Counted from the stretch's first letter, positions 38,096-49,453 are shown. The stretch: 64,000 nt of DNA from Punica granatum (GCF_007655135.1 NC_045130.1:38498605-38562604); one strand, 5' to 3'. The notes: generated by a model not told the origin, from the letters alone. Program-made: numbers and translations.

Positions 38096-38667
38096 AACTG
38101 CTGCAAATTCGGTTAAATCCGTCATAAGCCTACCAATTTCCTGTGGAAATCAAATGACGACCAACTAAAGGCTAATATTCTGAAGATAATTGATCAAAGA
38201 CCATCTTCAACTGCGAGTTATGTGATTTCTCATTAGCGGTGAGTTGAGATCAATGTTGAATAGCATCCATCTTCAAACTTGACTGTGACGCAATTCCAAG
38301 GGCAAAGGTAACTGAAACATCGACTATCGGTGCCAAATAAGTGCTCCAGTTACAATCTTTCTAAATTGCTCTGATAATAACTTGCTCCGAAGATAAACAG
38401 CCTGCCATCATAGAGGATTTCATTGAAATTACACTCTTGAGTACTATATGCCACTCCAACTCAAAGCAGAAAAATGTAGAGGCGTACTGGGGGAGTCCCT
38501 ACGATGCCGAATTTGGAGCCCTTACTGTCCTGAGGGCCAAACCGTTCATGAGGCCTCGAGAATGATGTTGGATGGGAGAAGCTCATTCAGGATGATTTAT
38601 TATACTTTATACCCCATCTAAACGGTCCCGAGGCCCCTTAGATGCTCCGGCCAGAGACTGTATTATG

Positions 38668-38975
38668 GTGTGTTTGATTTTAGAGTTAAATAGAGTTTAA
38701 GTTTTGATTTTAATTTGGTTGTAATGATTGTGTTGTTGAATTATGAGAAAAAATGTACAAAAATAATTAATAATTGAAAGAAAATAATAATTGTGTTTTT
38801 AAATTGTAAAAAAAGTAAAAGATAATTAAAAAAATTTAGTATTAAGAATTGAATTGAATAGTTAAAAAATTGAAAAAAAAGAAGTAATAATCGTATTGTT
38901 GATTTTTATTGTATAGCGAGTAGAGTTAAAGTTAAAAATAAAATTCTTGATTGCAAAACCAAACAAAAAATTTAA
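38668..38975 (-). mobile_element. Diverged, longer relative of the MITE family
   Basis: The left end GTGTTTGATTTTAGAGTTAAA and right end GAGTTAAAGTTAAAAATAAA followed by TTGCAAAACCAAACA resemble the termini of family M in reverse orientation. The interior is longer and AT-rich. Limits are approximate. Confidence 0.45.
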
Positions 38976-39089
38976 AGGTTGTCTGTCAGAATTACTTGGA
39001 GAAATTAATGGGGGGAATTCTTGGGTTGAAAATTCAGCCACGGACCAAATACAAAATCACAAGAGTTTTGGGTTGTACAAAACTCAAAA

Positions 39090-39280
39090 GGCCCGTTTAG
39101 TTTGATGAAATGATTTTAGAATCATGATTTTGATTTTAACTCTACCCACTACACAACAAAAACACACGTTTCCCAAGTCAGATTTATAATACAATCTCAT
39201 TTGTCATTTTTCACAATCAAAATCAAAATCAAAATCAAAATCAAAATTAAAGTTATTTTAACTCTGAAACCTAACGCCCC
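39090..39280 (+). mobile_element. MITE, family M copy 2
   Basis: It starts GGCCCGTTTAGTTTGATG and ends CTGAAACCTAACGCCCC, imperfect inverted ends. The interior contains the family words CACTACACAACAAAAACACA, GTTTCCCAAGTCAGATTTAT, CTCATTTGTC and repeated AATCAA units. Confidence 0.75.
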
Positions 39281-39721
39281 AAAAAACTCTTGTACAACAA
39301 GAGTAAGTATCTTGCACTTGAAATTGTGAACGAAAATTTAGTTACAGAAACCATAGCATTGTCCGAAATTAATGAGGAGATTTATTCGATTCAATCTTGT
39401 AATGTCCCGAAATAAAGACAGTCAACTACAAAATACAATGTAATCGATTGAAGTTAAATTTTTTAGGGTGCAATTGACTATATGTACCTTAGCAATCAAC
39501 TGTCTTCATTTGAGTCCTCAAGCGGAACAGGCTCGAACGGAATAAACTTTCAATTAATGAGGGATTGGATTGGCTGTGTGTTTTGGTGTGCACGAGGTGC
39601 ATCTTTTGCTTGCCTTGCGAGCATTAGCAATCCCCACTTCCACTGACCTCGCAGCTCGTAGGTCTGATTCCTATCATCTATAATCAAAAGTCCAGTCCCT
39701 GGAAAAAAAGTAGAGAATGAT
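39281..39721. other. Spacer between two MITE copies
   Basis: About 440 bp of unique-looking sequence. A 62-codon minus-strand frame (39550-39738) has no recognisable domain. Confidence 0.35.
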
Positions 39722-39724
39722 TTA

Positions 39725-39907
39725 GGCCTTGTTTTCAAAAAATTTGATTTTAACTTTAACTTTAACTTTAACTTTAACTCAACACACTACACAACAAAAA
39801 TATACGTTTCCCAAGTCAAATTTATAACTACATCTCATTTGTCCTTTTCCACAATCAAAATCAAAATCAAAATCAAAGTAACTTTAACTCTGAATCCAAA
39901 CGGTCCG
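39725..39907 (+). mobile_element. MITE, family M copy 3, with TTA flanks
   Basis: The left end GGCCTTGTTTTCAAA and the right end AATCCAAACGGTCCG are imperfect inverted repeats. TTA lies directly on both sides (39722-39724 and 39908-39910), as expected of Tourist/PIF-type target duplications. The TTTAAC unit is repeated four times near the left end. Confidence 0.8.
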
Positions 39908-40139
39908 TTACATTTTCTCCCCATTATAAATGGAAAAAAAATTATAATAAAAGGAAAAAGGGATTCCTGGAAAAGAAAAGGTCATCTAAAATGGCTTAAA
40001 AGCTTCCAGATGATGTAACAAGACCTCAACTTTTCAGAGGCTCTCCATTTTGGCCATTTCACTTTCCTACCTTACCTTTTTGGAGGTTTGCTGTCTATCT
40101 CCCTATAAAAAAGAAAAAGAAAAAAGAAGTTGTATTTAA

Positions 40140-41515
40140 TTGGAAAAAAATATAGTTTTAGTCTTTTATTTATGAATACTTTTCTATTTTTACTTTTTTA
40201 TTTTATTTTTTAAAATTCTATTTTCATCCTTTATCTTCATACACATTTTTATTTTAGTCCTTCAGTTTACTTGCACTGTTAAGTTACTCTGAGTTGGAAT
40301 CACATCAGCTGCGCTCATTTCACATCAACATTAAAAAAAGGGGGGAAAAGGTCAATAAACCGTAAAGGAAAATTAATTTGCTTGCCTTTGATTTTCGTGT
40401 TACATAATGGTCTAATTGAACTTAATTTTTTACAATGATTATAAATATTAACAAATATATTAATATATGAGAATGTATATACATATTTATATATAGAGAA
40501 AGTAAATGAGATATTTATTATTAAGAAATTAATATATTTATGTGAAAATAGATGTGCAAGTTATTATTAAAAATTAATTATAAAAAAGGTTAATAACAAA
40601 AAAACACAAAGTTTTTATGTTTTAACAATTTTAGTACGAATTTTTTTTCTTGACCTAAAAATGCGTGAACTTTCGATTTGATAACAATTATAGTACGAAG
40701 TTAACTTTTCTAATAATTTGCATGGAAATTACTGACATGTAAGTCGAGTGGGATCCACCCTATGTTCTTTATAATAAAATTATTTCAGAAAATAATAAAA
40801 GAAATTTTAAAAAGTAAAAAAAAAAAGCCAAAAGCCAAAAGCCAAAATCGGGGAGGAGGGTTGGTGGTTGGCAGTGGGGGCCTCATCGCTAGCCACCACC
40901 TCCCCGATTGGGATCGTTAGCACCATAGAGGGCGCCACTTGACCTATACATTAGCAATTTTCGTCCAAATTAATGGAAAAATTATTGCCGTACTAGAATT
41001 ATTATCATAATGAAAGTTTGTACATTTTTAGATTAAGAAAAAAAGATCGTGTTAGAATTATTAAAATGTGATGTTTGTGTTTTTTTTGTTATTAACACTG
41101 ATAAAAATAATTAAAAAAAATATGTGAGATAATTTATTATTAAATTAGAAAAAAAATAAAAATTTAATGATTGTATTATTGAATCAAGAAAAAAATAAAA
41201 TTGAATAAGATTTTGATTCAAAAACCAAATCTTAGTTGCTGCCTATCCTTTTTTTTTTTCATTAGCCAAATTTACTTTGTCCACACCAAGGAAGAAGCCA
41301 ATTCTTTTCTATTTATAATTTATTGATTTTCTTTTTTTCTTTTTTAATGTTGATGATGTGGAATGGGTATTATATATGGCAACTGATGTGGCTCCAACTC
41401 AACATAATTTAATGTTATTAGTAACAGAAGGATTAAAACAGAAAAGTGTATGAAGGTAAAAAATGACGAAAATAGAAAATTACTCCTAGAGAACCAAAAT
41501 CATAGTCTCTTTTTT
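40140..41515. mobile_element. Fold-back element, large imperfect palindrome
   Basis: The left arm (about 40140-40790) and right arm (about 40900-41515) are inverted relatives. Matched pairs, with the right arm read in reverse complement, include CTTCATACACATTTTTATTT with CTTCATACACTTTTCTGTTT; CACATCAACATTAAAAAA with CCACATCATCAACATTAAAA; GTTAATAACAAAAAAACACA with GTTAATAACAAAAAAAACAC; and CCTAAAAATGCGTGAACTTTC with TCTAAAAATGTACAAACTTTC. The centre (40846-40912) is itself palindromic: ATCGGGGAGGAGGGTTGGTG pairs with CTAGCCACCACCTCCCCGAT. The middles of the arms have diverged and differ by insertions. There is no coding sequence. Long-TIR MULE-type or Foldback origin is possible. Confidence 0.8.
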
Positions 41516-42680
41516 TTTCTGTTTATTTTCAAATGCTCTAAGTAAAGTTGGAAGAATTCCAGGGATCCACCAACTCTCTGCCATTCAAATGATCTCCAAA
41601 GATAATCAAGAGCAGAAAATATGTTCTTTCACTGGGAGTTAATACGGGCGAATCGATGATAAAGTTTAGGGAGCTAGGAAACTCCAATAAAAAGTTTCTC
41701 AATGGGGATACAGACGAGGAATAGATCCAAGATGAATGGGAACAGCGTAAGCATGCAAATTGCAAAAGAAGGCAGTCATGTCACTGTGCTTCTTCTGCTT
41801 CCTCCATTATTTATTTATTCAACTTAAATTAAAAAGCAGTTCAGTAGAAAAGGCCAAGCCCTCTTTAGCATTGAGTACAGATATTGCAGTTCTTTCTTCT
41901 TGGAGGGCTCTATTATATATGCCATAATGTTCTATTAAAGAGCATGCTATCTGTTCCGAAAACTGCATGAATATACTTCTGGCTGTCATTCCATACGGCG
42001 CGCGTTCCTCGTTCAAGACCGATTCCAGACCAGAGACTAGAGAGTCTCCACTCCGCTCCACCAAGTCTGGATTGGCCTTGACGCCGACCCGCAATGACCT
42101 CAGATGACCAAATACTCATCATTTGCTTCGACATCATAAACAAAAAGAAATTAGTATGGTAGTTTGCTCTCGTCTCTGTGTTCCAATTTATTTTGCCTTT
42201 CTTATCCTCCTCTGAGCAAATGGTTATAATTTACAACAAAAAAAAAGGGAGGAGGAATATAATGTGAATCCAAATTAAAGTAAATGGGTGTTCTAAATTA
42301 CCTTTTCTTCCAAAAACAAAAAGTCCTTACTAGTGTAGGTCGATTTCTTTGTCCGATATGATCGGATCCCTTCAGTCTAAGTCCGAACCCGTTTCCTCCT
42401 CGAGCCGGTCCAAATATATAATCCGGGTGTAACATGTTCACTAATCTATATTATTTATCTTTGTTCTAAACTCCCCATACGCTGCCGGTCGGTATCATTC
42501 CTTTCATGGCCTCATCGTTATCCCCACATACATGCATTGTACAGGATGTTTTATCTGATATAAGAAAAGACACCATTAATCCATGCAATTATATAATACA
42601 GTCCCCGTGCTGCCGTGCATGAATCGAAATATATACGCACACACAGAATGATGTATATGCATGTGTCAAAATATATAATA
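41516..42680. other. Intergenic region left of the MAKR5-like gene
   Basis: About 1.2 kb. Two overlapping minus-strand frames at 41819-42143 (91 and 76 codons) show no recognised domain. I can support no gene here. Confidence 0.35.
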
Positions 42681-42689
42681 TTGTGCCGA

Positions 42690-42850
42690 CGTGAATTGGT
42701 TCAAGCGATTCGACGCTTGCTCTGTTTAAGTAAAATTTCGTGTTCGAGTCATTGTGAATACATGAATTACACGTTAAGAAAATTTTACTTTTTAATGAAC
42801 CGACTCGATTCAACTGAATTAATTAAAATTCAATTGAAATTTTCGAATAG
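42690..42850 (+). repeat. tRNA-like dispersed repeat, family B copy 1
   Basis: It begins GTGAATTGGTTCAAGCGATT and contains the B-box-like word GTGTTCGAGTC. It then runs through TGAACCGACTCGATTCAACT. Relatives lie at 59515-59690 and 61215-61385 in reverse orientation. The internal promoter-like boxes suggest a SINE. Confidence 0.55.
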
Positions 42851-42926
42851 CGTATCCACGCACTGAAAATATATAAGTGTGTGTTTTTTTCAGAAAACGA
42901 CAAGCAAATGTCAAGTCAAACCCCTC

Positions 42927-42934
42927 TATATAAA
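42927..42934 (+). promoter_or_regulatory. TATA box of the MAKR5-like gene
   Basis: TATATAAA lies in CCCCTCTATATAAACCCC, 102 bases before the ATG at 43036. The spacing gives a normal leader of roughly 70 nt. Confidence 0.7.
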
Positions 42935-43035
42935 CCCCACCACTTGGCTCATCCCTTAAAGCAACAAGAACGGCCCCACACTCCCCCTGACCTTTTCTTC
43001 CTCCATCCGCTGTATCTCTCTTCCCGCCCACTCCA

Positions 43036-43890
43036 ATGGAAGCTCTGAGCTTTTTCAAGTTCTGGAAGCCCACCGTCTCCATCATCTCCCCCGCCATAGA
43101 AACCTGTCCACCTCTCGATCTCGATAACGACGACGATGACTCCTTCTTCGAGCTCGAGCTCTTCCTACCCGACCTTAACACCAAGAATATATATCCCACC
43201 GATAAGGAGAAGAAGCAGAGCTCCAGCGAGCCGGGCGTCGCTCCCTCCCCAGGCAATCTCTTCTCGAGGCGGAAGGTCATCCCGATCGAGCCCCAGCCCA
43301 GTTCCCGACCTCAGTCCCCGATATCGCTCTTCAAATCCTCTCCGAGGTTCCGGGTCTTCATGTTCAGGAAATCCAAGGCCATGCCCAACCCAAAAACAGG
43401 GGAAACAGAGGAGCCCGTGTGCTTGGGCAGAGCAAAGAGCAGCCTGGCCGGGGCCGGCGAGGTTCACTGCAACCCTGACGGCTCCCTGCTGGAATACTGC
43501 TCCGTCTCGAAGAGGTTCTCGAAGGACGGAATGCAGAGGTACCTGAAGCTCGCGAAGCCCTTCTCCGGGAAGGGCTCCGAGAGGGACGCCGCCGAGGAGC
43601 TCAGGTTTTTCTCTAGGAACCTGCCGAGGGCGTCTCCGTCGCAGTCTCCGGTGATGGCGAGGAAGCACGCCGGGAAGAGCAAGATGATGGCGGTGAACGG
43701 AGGGGTGTCTCCGGCGAGGAACGACGACTCCTGGGCTCAGCAACATGATGGGATACAGGGGGCGATCCTCCACTGCAAGAAGTCATTCCACTCTTCACCA
43801 AGAGATTGCTCTCTGACTCTGAGTCAGCTATCAAGATCTGCCATGGATCCTCTGCAGAGGAGGGAGCATTCGGTTCCGGCAACCGCCTGA
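43036..43890 (+). CDS. MAKR5: Membrane-associated kinase regulator (MAKR5-like), single exon
   Basis: This 284-aa protein belongs to the plant MAKR/BKI1 family; MAKR5 amplifies CLE45 peptide signalling in Arabidopsis root phloem. The N-terminus MEALSFFKFWKP is followed by an acidic, Asp-rich stretch with DSFFELELFLPD. A basic membrane-binding segment follows (SPRFRVFMFRKSKAMPNPK). A middle region has CSVSKRFSKDGMQRYLKLAKP, and the C-terminal family motif is GAILHCKKSFHSSPRD. No signal peptide or helix is visible, consistent with peripheral membrane association. The coding region is markedly GC-richer than its surroundings. MAKR5 rather than MAKR2/4 is chosen on remembered similarity and on synteny. 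Confidence 0.85.
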   Translation: MEALSFFKFWKPTVSIISPAIETCPPLDLDNDDDDSFFELELFLPDLNTKNIYPTDKEKKQSSSEPGVAPSPGNLFSRRKVIPIEPQPSSRPQSPISLFKSSPRFRVFMFRKSKAMPNPKTGETEEPVCLGRAKSSLAGAGEVHCNPDGSLLEYCSVSKRFSKDGMQRYLKLAKPFSGKGSERDAAEELRFFSRNLPRASPSQSPVMARKHAGKSKMMAVNGGVSPARNDDSWAQQHDGIQGAILHCKKSFHSSPRDCSLTLSQLSRSAMDPLQRREHSVPATA

Positions 43891-45253
43891 TTCCGGTGAC
43901 GGAGCTCTCATTCTAGCTGGGTGCAACGATCAAGCTTGAAGATGACGACTTAAGCCTGTCGGGCTTCTTTTGCCTTGCATCTCCTCTTTTTTTTTTTTTT
44001 TTGTTCCTTCGATGTTATTATCCATGTTTTTGTGTAGGTAAGAAAGCTACCACTGTGGAAGTGAGTAGTAGAGTTTAGGTTTAGGGCAACTCCCCGACTC
44101 CATAGCTGCCACCTGAAGCAGAAGAAGTCATGGGTTATTATGAAATGTACTGAGAGAAACGACAGAAATCCGGTTGTCTTGTTCTGTCCTGTAGATATGA
44201 TGGGTTCTCTTTGCATGTCCACTTCCTCGTCTTACCGATTAATTACTGTCTGAATCCGCTCAATTACTAGATTTTGCCGTTTGACCAAATTCATCTGAAA
44301 AATCCAATGAATGATTTGAAGGGAAGGATTTGACTTATATTTGCAGCTTTTTGGTCAGCAGAACAGAGCTCTGCCATGGAAAAGTAATCATTTTGGGAAA
44401 ATATTTTGTTTTTCTTTTACAAATTTTCATGATAATGACATAAAATATTGTCCTACAACATACAGTATGAGTCCATGATGATGACTTATAAACGTGTACT
44501 TATGGTTTGCTGGAAAATGGATGGAATCCACAATTGTTTAGATGGGCATTGATGTGTGAATACTACTTGGAGACCAACTGATATTCGAACTTCTATTCTA
44601 TATGGACCGGGCTTACCGATGTATCTTACCTGATGCGCGAGGCTAGGTAGCTAGGGATGATTTTCTGGACCACCAACATGCTATAAGCATAATACCCGGC
44701 CCCAGCCTTGGAGAATTATTGAGTCAGTTGTGTGCAAGGCTCTCTCGCGATGGAAAGAGAAGCTAACATATATGAGCTCATTATCGGTCATGCGATTGAA
44801 TAATTTGGATGATTTTGACAGCTCATTCATGTGTTCTGGTTGAACTAATGTTCAAGGAATAAGCGCAGGGAGATAACTCAAAGCTGCCGCATAATCGATC
44901 GAGTATGATCTTCTAGCTAGTTGAATGAAATTACGTTATTGTTCGAGGCAATGTCATGGAAAAAGAAAATCCCCTCATTGGCTAAGGTATTACCTCATCT
45001 AATGTAAAAAAGTGTTGTTATATCAACATAATAAATGAATAATCAATCTAAAAATTCTTTTAATTCAAGATTTCGTTCACAATGGATAAATTGTAGTTTA
45101 CGCAATTTAGGTGAAATTTTAAATTAGAAGAACTTTTATGCACGCCATTTAGGATGATTTATATTTTTATACCTCAAATCATAATTGGTGATACAAACTC
45201 TTTCGCATAAAAGGGTAATCTTTTGTTACTATAGAAGCACAAATAATGTTACA

Positions 45254-45544
45254 TTATTCAAGAAGCATAGTCCATTGATTTGCCTCCGAACTCGCCGGAC
45301 CATTTTCAGCCTGAAGACTGTTCTGCGACAAGACGGAAGCTCGGTTCATTGCACAGCTTATCAAGAGCACAAGGCCGACAGGAATCACCATTGTCAAAGT
45401 CAAGAAACACGTCCTCAGGGCTATACGATGTACCAAAGCAACACTTAGAGATAGCCTAATCTTCAAGCCTTCATCCCGAGAAGGGCAAGATCTTACTCTG
45501 TCTCCTGCAATTCCCATCCCTCGTCTCGTATTCTTCTCCCACAT
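45254..45544 (-). CDS. Hypothetical small membrane protein (weak)
   Basis: A 96-codon frame, or 87 codons from the internal ATG of MGIAGDRVRS, contains one hydrophobic segment (FLTLTMVIPVGLVLLISC). I do not recognise it. Its base composition is less AT-rich than the surrounding DNA, which is the only hint that it might be coding. It could equally be a chance frame or a remnant of a longer gene. Confidence 0.2.
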   Translation of the reverse strand: MWEKNTRRGMGIAGDRVRSCPSRDEGLKIRLSLSVALVHRIALRTCFLTLTMVIPVGLVLLISCAMNRASVLSQNSLQAENGPASSEANQWTMLLE

Positions 45545-45673
45545 TAACTACTTATAGCTGCCTTAAGTTGGCATTCTTATCGGGCCCTGCGAAGGATGCC
45601 GGGAATATGACAATTATTGTAAGGGATATGTAGGGTTATAAATGTAAGGGCAGATAGATTCATTGGATTTGGA

Positions 45674-45674
45674 T

Positions 45675-45708
<34 letters not shown>
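45674..45708. repeat. Compound (TA)n(TG)n microsatellite
   Basis: A TA run passes directly into a TG run of about nine units, then into GTAT units. Confidence 0.9.
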
Positions 45709-46182
45709 ATGTATGTATGTATATGTTTGTGCTTATATATTAGTGCTAATGTCCTTTTGTTCTCCTGACGAGGAGGAATGGGAAAAGTGTCTCCCTGAAA
45801 TCATTAGTCACACAGGTTCGCTGAATGGTCCATTGAAGAAGCAAGAATTGTTGGGTCGCCATTGAAATAATATGAAGAATTCCTTCAAACTTCACTTTCA
45901 ATAAGAGGAAGGGATCTAAATTAAGATGGGTTGAATTCGATTCTCGTCAGTAGATTTATGTGTTCATTTATTTTGTGTTATTTTCTATTATTATATTATT
46001 GACTATACTTAATAAGAGTTGGGGACGTCATGCATTGACTTCTAATCTAGTCGTTGCAGTTATAGTGTCACTGTCAGGGTCAACCGAGACGTGGTGCGGA
46101 TACCCCATTGTGTTCATGGTATGGTACGCGGATGTCTAATGGAGTGACGGATTCACTCATTCGGTCTAAAAAGACATGGTCT

Positions 46183-46545
46183 TTCTTTTTTGTGGTGAAC
46201 TACGGGGCCTAGCCCAATTGCATTAATAAAAGAGTTCAGAGAATACAAAGACGACACATTGTGGCTCTTATAATATCACTAAACTCAAATGATCAAGTCC
46301 AAAAGGACAGTTACCAAGGATTCCAAGAGGAACTGTTAAAGCACGGTTTGCTAGCCAATTGGCACACGTGTTACGTTCACAAATCACGATAGGCATTGAT
46401 AACGAATTTCGATTGAGTAAGGATAGAAAATCGCTCACAATAGCCGCATTACGAGCCACCTGCTCTCTATGTGAACGTAGGAGACGTGTAATTAATTTAG
46501 AATCAGCCTTGAGCACCAGCTTCCTCGCCTCGAGCTCCTAAGCTA
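46183..46545 (-). pseudogene. LINE-type retrotransposon 3' end with RNase H-like fragment
   Basis: The minus strand encodes a partial RNase H-like domain of the kind found at the C-terminus of plant L1-type polyproteins: LVLKADSKLITRLL, then NAAIVSDFLSLL and ERNTCANWLANRAL. It is preceded by an in-frame stop at the right edge and lacks the reverse transcriptase. It runs into CTTTTATTAATGCAATTGGG and an A-rich tail (CACCACAAAAAAGAAAG), as expected for a 5'-truncated LINE copy. Confidence 0.7.
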
Positions 46546-46557
46546 TTTTGAGTCCTT

Positions 46558-46710
46558 TTTTTTTTTGGTTATAAAGAATACCCGTGAGATACAATGAATT
46601 AGAAATCCTAATAACTAATAAATTGGTACATATAATCTCACCAAATATCGAACCTGCAACCTTTTGATTATTAAGCGAAGGTATACACTATTGCGCCATA
46701 TCCTATTCGA
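46558..46710 (-). mobile_element. SINE, family A copy 1
   Basis: On the minus strand it starts with a tRNA-like head (TGGCGCAATAGTGTATACC), has a B-box (GGTTGCAGGTTCGAT), a body (ACCAATTTATTAGTTATTAG) and ends in an A-run after TTTATAACC. Two relatives sharing the body lie at 59745-59912 and 60268-60420. Confidence 0.7.
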
Positions 46711-48841
46711 GTCCATTTTTTACGGTCCATAATTCTGCAAAGACCTGGTCTTTCATAAAACAGAATCTCTCTAATGATTTGGGTCTTAAATTTGTCCTTA
46801 AAAGCTCGTCAAGTCAAGGCCCATGTGGTAAACGAACATGCAATATCTTTGCCCATTGTTCTGCAAAAATGCTGGGCAGATTGGGCTTTTTATGCATAAG
46901 GCAACCATGGAAATGGGGCTTTTTTTTCCCTTCTTTTTTTAATGTAACTGGAAATGGGATAAAATAAAAGATTGCCCAGACCACTATTTACCGCTTTTCC
47001 CGTTCCTTCTTATCAAATTTTGCCATTCCGTCATGGGAATAATTAATTAATAAATAACTTCCAAAGATATGCATATTTATGCTACCCAGAGACATTTGAT
47101 ACACTTCCCTTAGGCATAAGGTATAAAAATTCATCAATGAAGTTCTCTAATTAATTTGTCGATTAACCATGATTGAGCACGTACACACATGCAAACTAAT
47201 CGTATTGAGCACGTTGTCCTAGTCCAATACAAAAGAAAGACGAAAACCATAAATAGAAACAAGTCGGCTGCGCTTATGCTTGCGAAGTTGCTTTGGCACA
47301 TGCATGGGACCTTAAGCGTATATCATTCTGTCTTTCTTTCTTTCTTTGTCTTTTGAAGGGCTAAAACTTATGCTGAAGTTAAGCATTCTCTTTCTCCACT
47401 AAAAGCTAGCTAGGAAAGCATTTTCTTTTCCTTTATGTGTAGATATGCTGTCCCAGCAAGTGGATAGATTAGACAAACCTTTGAATGATGATTCTTGCAA
47501 CGTTCTGAATCTTGTTTAAAAGCATATATAGTATCGTCGGTCGATGCCGTGTCTAGTTTGAATCATTTAGCCATACATGTACTTGAATAATTGGTGGGAC
47601 ACGACAAGTTATAAGGATAATTAATATGAATCTGCGGAAGTGTAGATAATTATTGATTGGAGCATCATTTATAGCCAAATGGATCTGTACATATATATTA
47701 TTCTTTTCCTTCTTTCAATGAAGTCTTTGGTCTCGCTCTCTAGGAAAGAAGTTGGTGATTATACATACACACATCATAAAAAAAAGGAGAAGTTAGTGAT
47801 TAAACTTCACAAGCAAGGAACCATACTTTATTCACCCAAAGAAAGAACCATACTTTACTTTGTTCTTTCTTTTATTTTTATTTTTTTTCGGTAAAAAAAT
47901 TGTGGGTGATATTGATGCTCTCACAATTTCAGAAGATGGAATATTAAATATTATTCCTTCTCATAATAAGTGTATTTATCTTGTTCTCTTCCTTACGGGA
48001 ATTGAAACTACTTACCACTCAACTAACATTTTATTGATTGTTTTTTCTTTTCATTTTTTATTTTGGTTATGATTTTTTTCTTTACTTTTTTTTTCGGTGA
48101 TAGTGGAGGGCGAAAGCCCTTACAGGAAAAAAAGTACGCTACATAAAAACGGGGTAAGGAAGTCCCTGCAAGATATAACATCGGAAAGAAACCAACGGAT
48201 CGTTCATGGAAAGGAAAGTGCAGAATGTAGGATTTTTTTAAAAAATAAAAGTTTCCTATTATAACAGAGCCATGCATAAAACATCGGAATTCGGATTATA
48301 GCAAGAGTCATTAAATCAGCAAATATCACATGAGATTATTGGAGAAGGTTAGTACAAGGAGTATGGCGCTAAAAATATGAATTAACTGCATAATACTTCG
48401 GAGCTAATTTTGATTTTGTTGGTTGGCATCTATACCAATTACCATACGTGCTAAATTAAATTCACGGACTAACCTTGTCATAGGTTACAATTTTGATGAG
48501 AATACTCCACATTATAATTTCTATAACATATATAAGAAGGTCGATTACAAGGGGGAAAAAAAATCAACAAACATTTGTAGGAGTTCATGCGCAGTAGATG
48601 CTTTCGTTTCCCAGAAAATTTCCAATTTGTTTATACCAAATGATCCTTTGCAGCTAAGGTCGACCAACATAAAACAACAAAAAGAACATATGCAAATTTC
48701 AAATTTCACACACTTTGCAAAATTCAACAGCCAGAAAAGGGGAAAAAATAACAATAATAACAATAATAAATAATAATAATAACAACAACTAACACAAATA
48801 AGAATGAATTAAGGAAAGCCAAATTGATCTTGTAAAAATTC
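46711..48841. other. Intergenic region right of the LINE/SINE cluster
   Basis: About 2.1 kb of AT-rich DNA with T- and A-runs. A stretch at 48070-48240 (TGGAGGGCGAAAGCCCTTAC) may be retroelement-derived, but I cannot assign it. No gene is supported. Confidence 0.35.
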
Positions 48842-49453
48842 TTAGTGGCACGTCAAGTTCTGAATTGCCTTGGACTTGATATTGACATCCATGGTACAGT
48901 TCATCCCTGCAGACTTCTTCCTCCTGAAAATTTCGAACACGTGCACCTTTCCGGTCAGCTCGGCTTGGCTTCTCAACGTCACCTTTCCAGCATAGAGATC
49001 CTTCCTCATCTTCATCTTCGCGTTCCGGGACACCACCCCAGTTGAGTTCACCGCCACCGTGAGCTTCACCTTCTTGGTCGAGAACGCCCCAGCCTTGGCC
49101 TTCTCAATCATGGCCTGGCCCACAGGGATGCCACGGTACGACACCATGAGGTTACTCTTCCCGAACTTGTAGTGCCCAAAGTTGGGGTTCCGGATGTTCA
49201 CCTGCATTTTCACCGCCATGCTGAAGGAAGGGTTCGCAGAGGAGTAGTTTAATGCAAGACCTTCCACAGCAGGGGAGGATGCAACCCGAACTCGAATATG
49301 CCGGACCCGGAGCACCAAGAAGACGAAGAGCAGGATTATGGCGGTTTGGATTATCACGCCAGCCACAACAATAGCCGCGCATTTGACGGCCCTCTGCCGT
49401 CGGGCTTCTCGAGTCATGGCTGCAGAGTTGAGGGAAGAAGCTTGTTTGGTCAT
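48842..49453 (-). CDS. LEA-2 / NDR1-HIN1-like (NHL) membrane protein
   Basis: This 203-aa single-exon protein has a short basic cytosolic N-terminus (TREARRQRAVKC) and one membrane helix at about residues 25-48 (AAIVVAGVIIQTAIILLFVF). It ends with an extracellular LEA-2/WHy-type domain with the family pattern VNIRNPNFGHYKF, SYRGIPVGQA and KVKLTVAVNSTG. Such proteins sit in the plasma membrane or plasmodesmata and are linked to defence or, for NHL26, sugar export. The start at MTKQASS could be replaced by the ATG of MTREARRQ twelve codons on. I cannot assign a specific NHL number. Confidence 0.88.
   Translation of the reverse strand: MTKQASSLNSAAMTREARRQRAVKCAAIVVAGVIIQTAIILLFVFLVLRVRHIRVRVASSPAVEGLALNYSSANPSFSMAVKMQVNIRNPNFGHYKFGKSNLMVSYRGIPVGQAMIEKAKAGAFSTKKVKLTVAVNSTGVVSRNAKMKMRKDLYAGKVTLRSQAELTGKVHVFEIFRRKKSAGMNCTMDVNIKSKAIQNLTCH

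Larger units (their letters stand above)
43891..46180. other. Intergenic region right of the MAKR5-like gene
   Basis: About 2.3 kb. It holds the MAKR5-like 3' UTR, a TA/TG microsatellite at 45674-45708 and one small hypothetical frame at 45254-45544. I see no transposon. Confidence 0.4.

Noticed and set aside
41819..42143. Two overlapping minus-strand frames (91 and 76 codons)
   Set aside because: No similarity I recognise; they could be a decayed gene fragment, but nothing supports one frame over the other.
42700..42760. Possible tRNA gene (B-box-like GTTCGAGTC)
   Set aside because: No cloverleaf can be formed with a proper acceptor stem, and related copies elsewhere show it is a dispersed repeat.
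43165..43773. 202-codon frame opposite the MAKR5-like gene
   Set aside because: It is antisense to a single-exon gene with clear family motifs; a by-product of high GC content.
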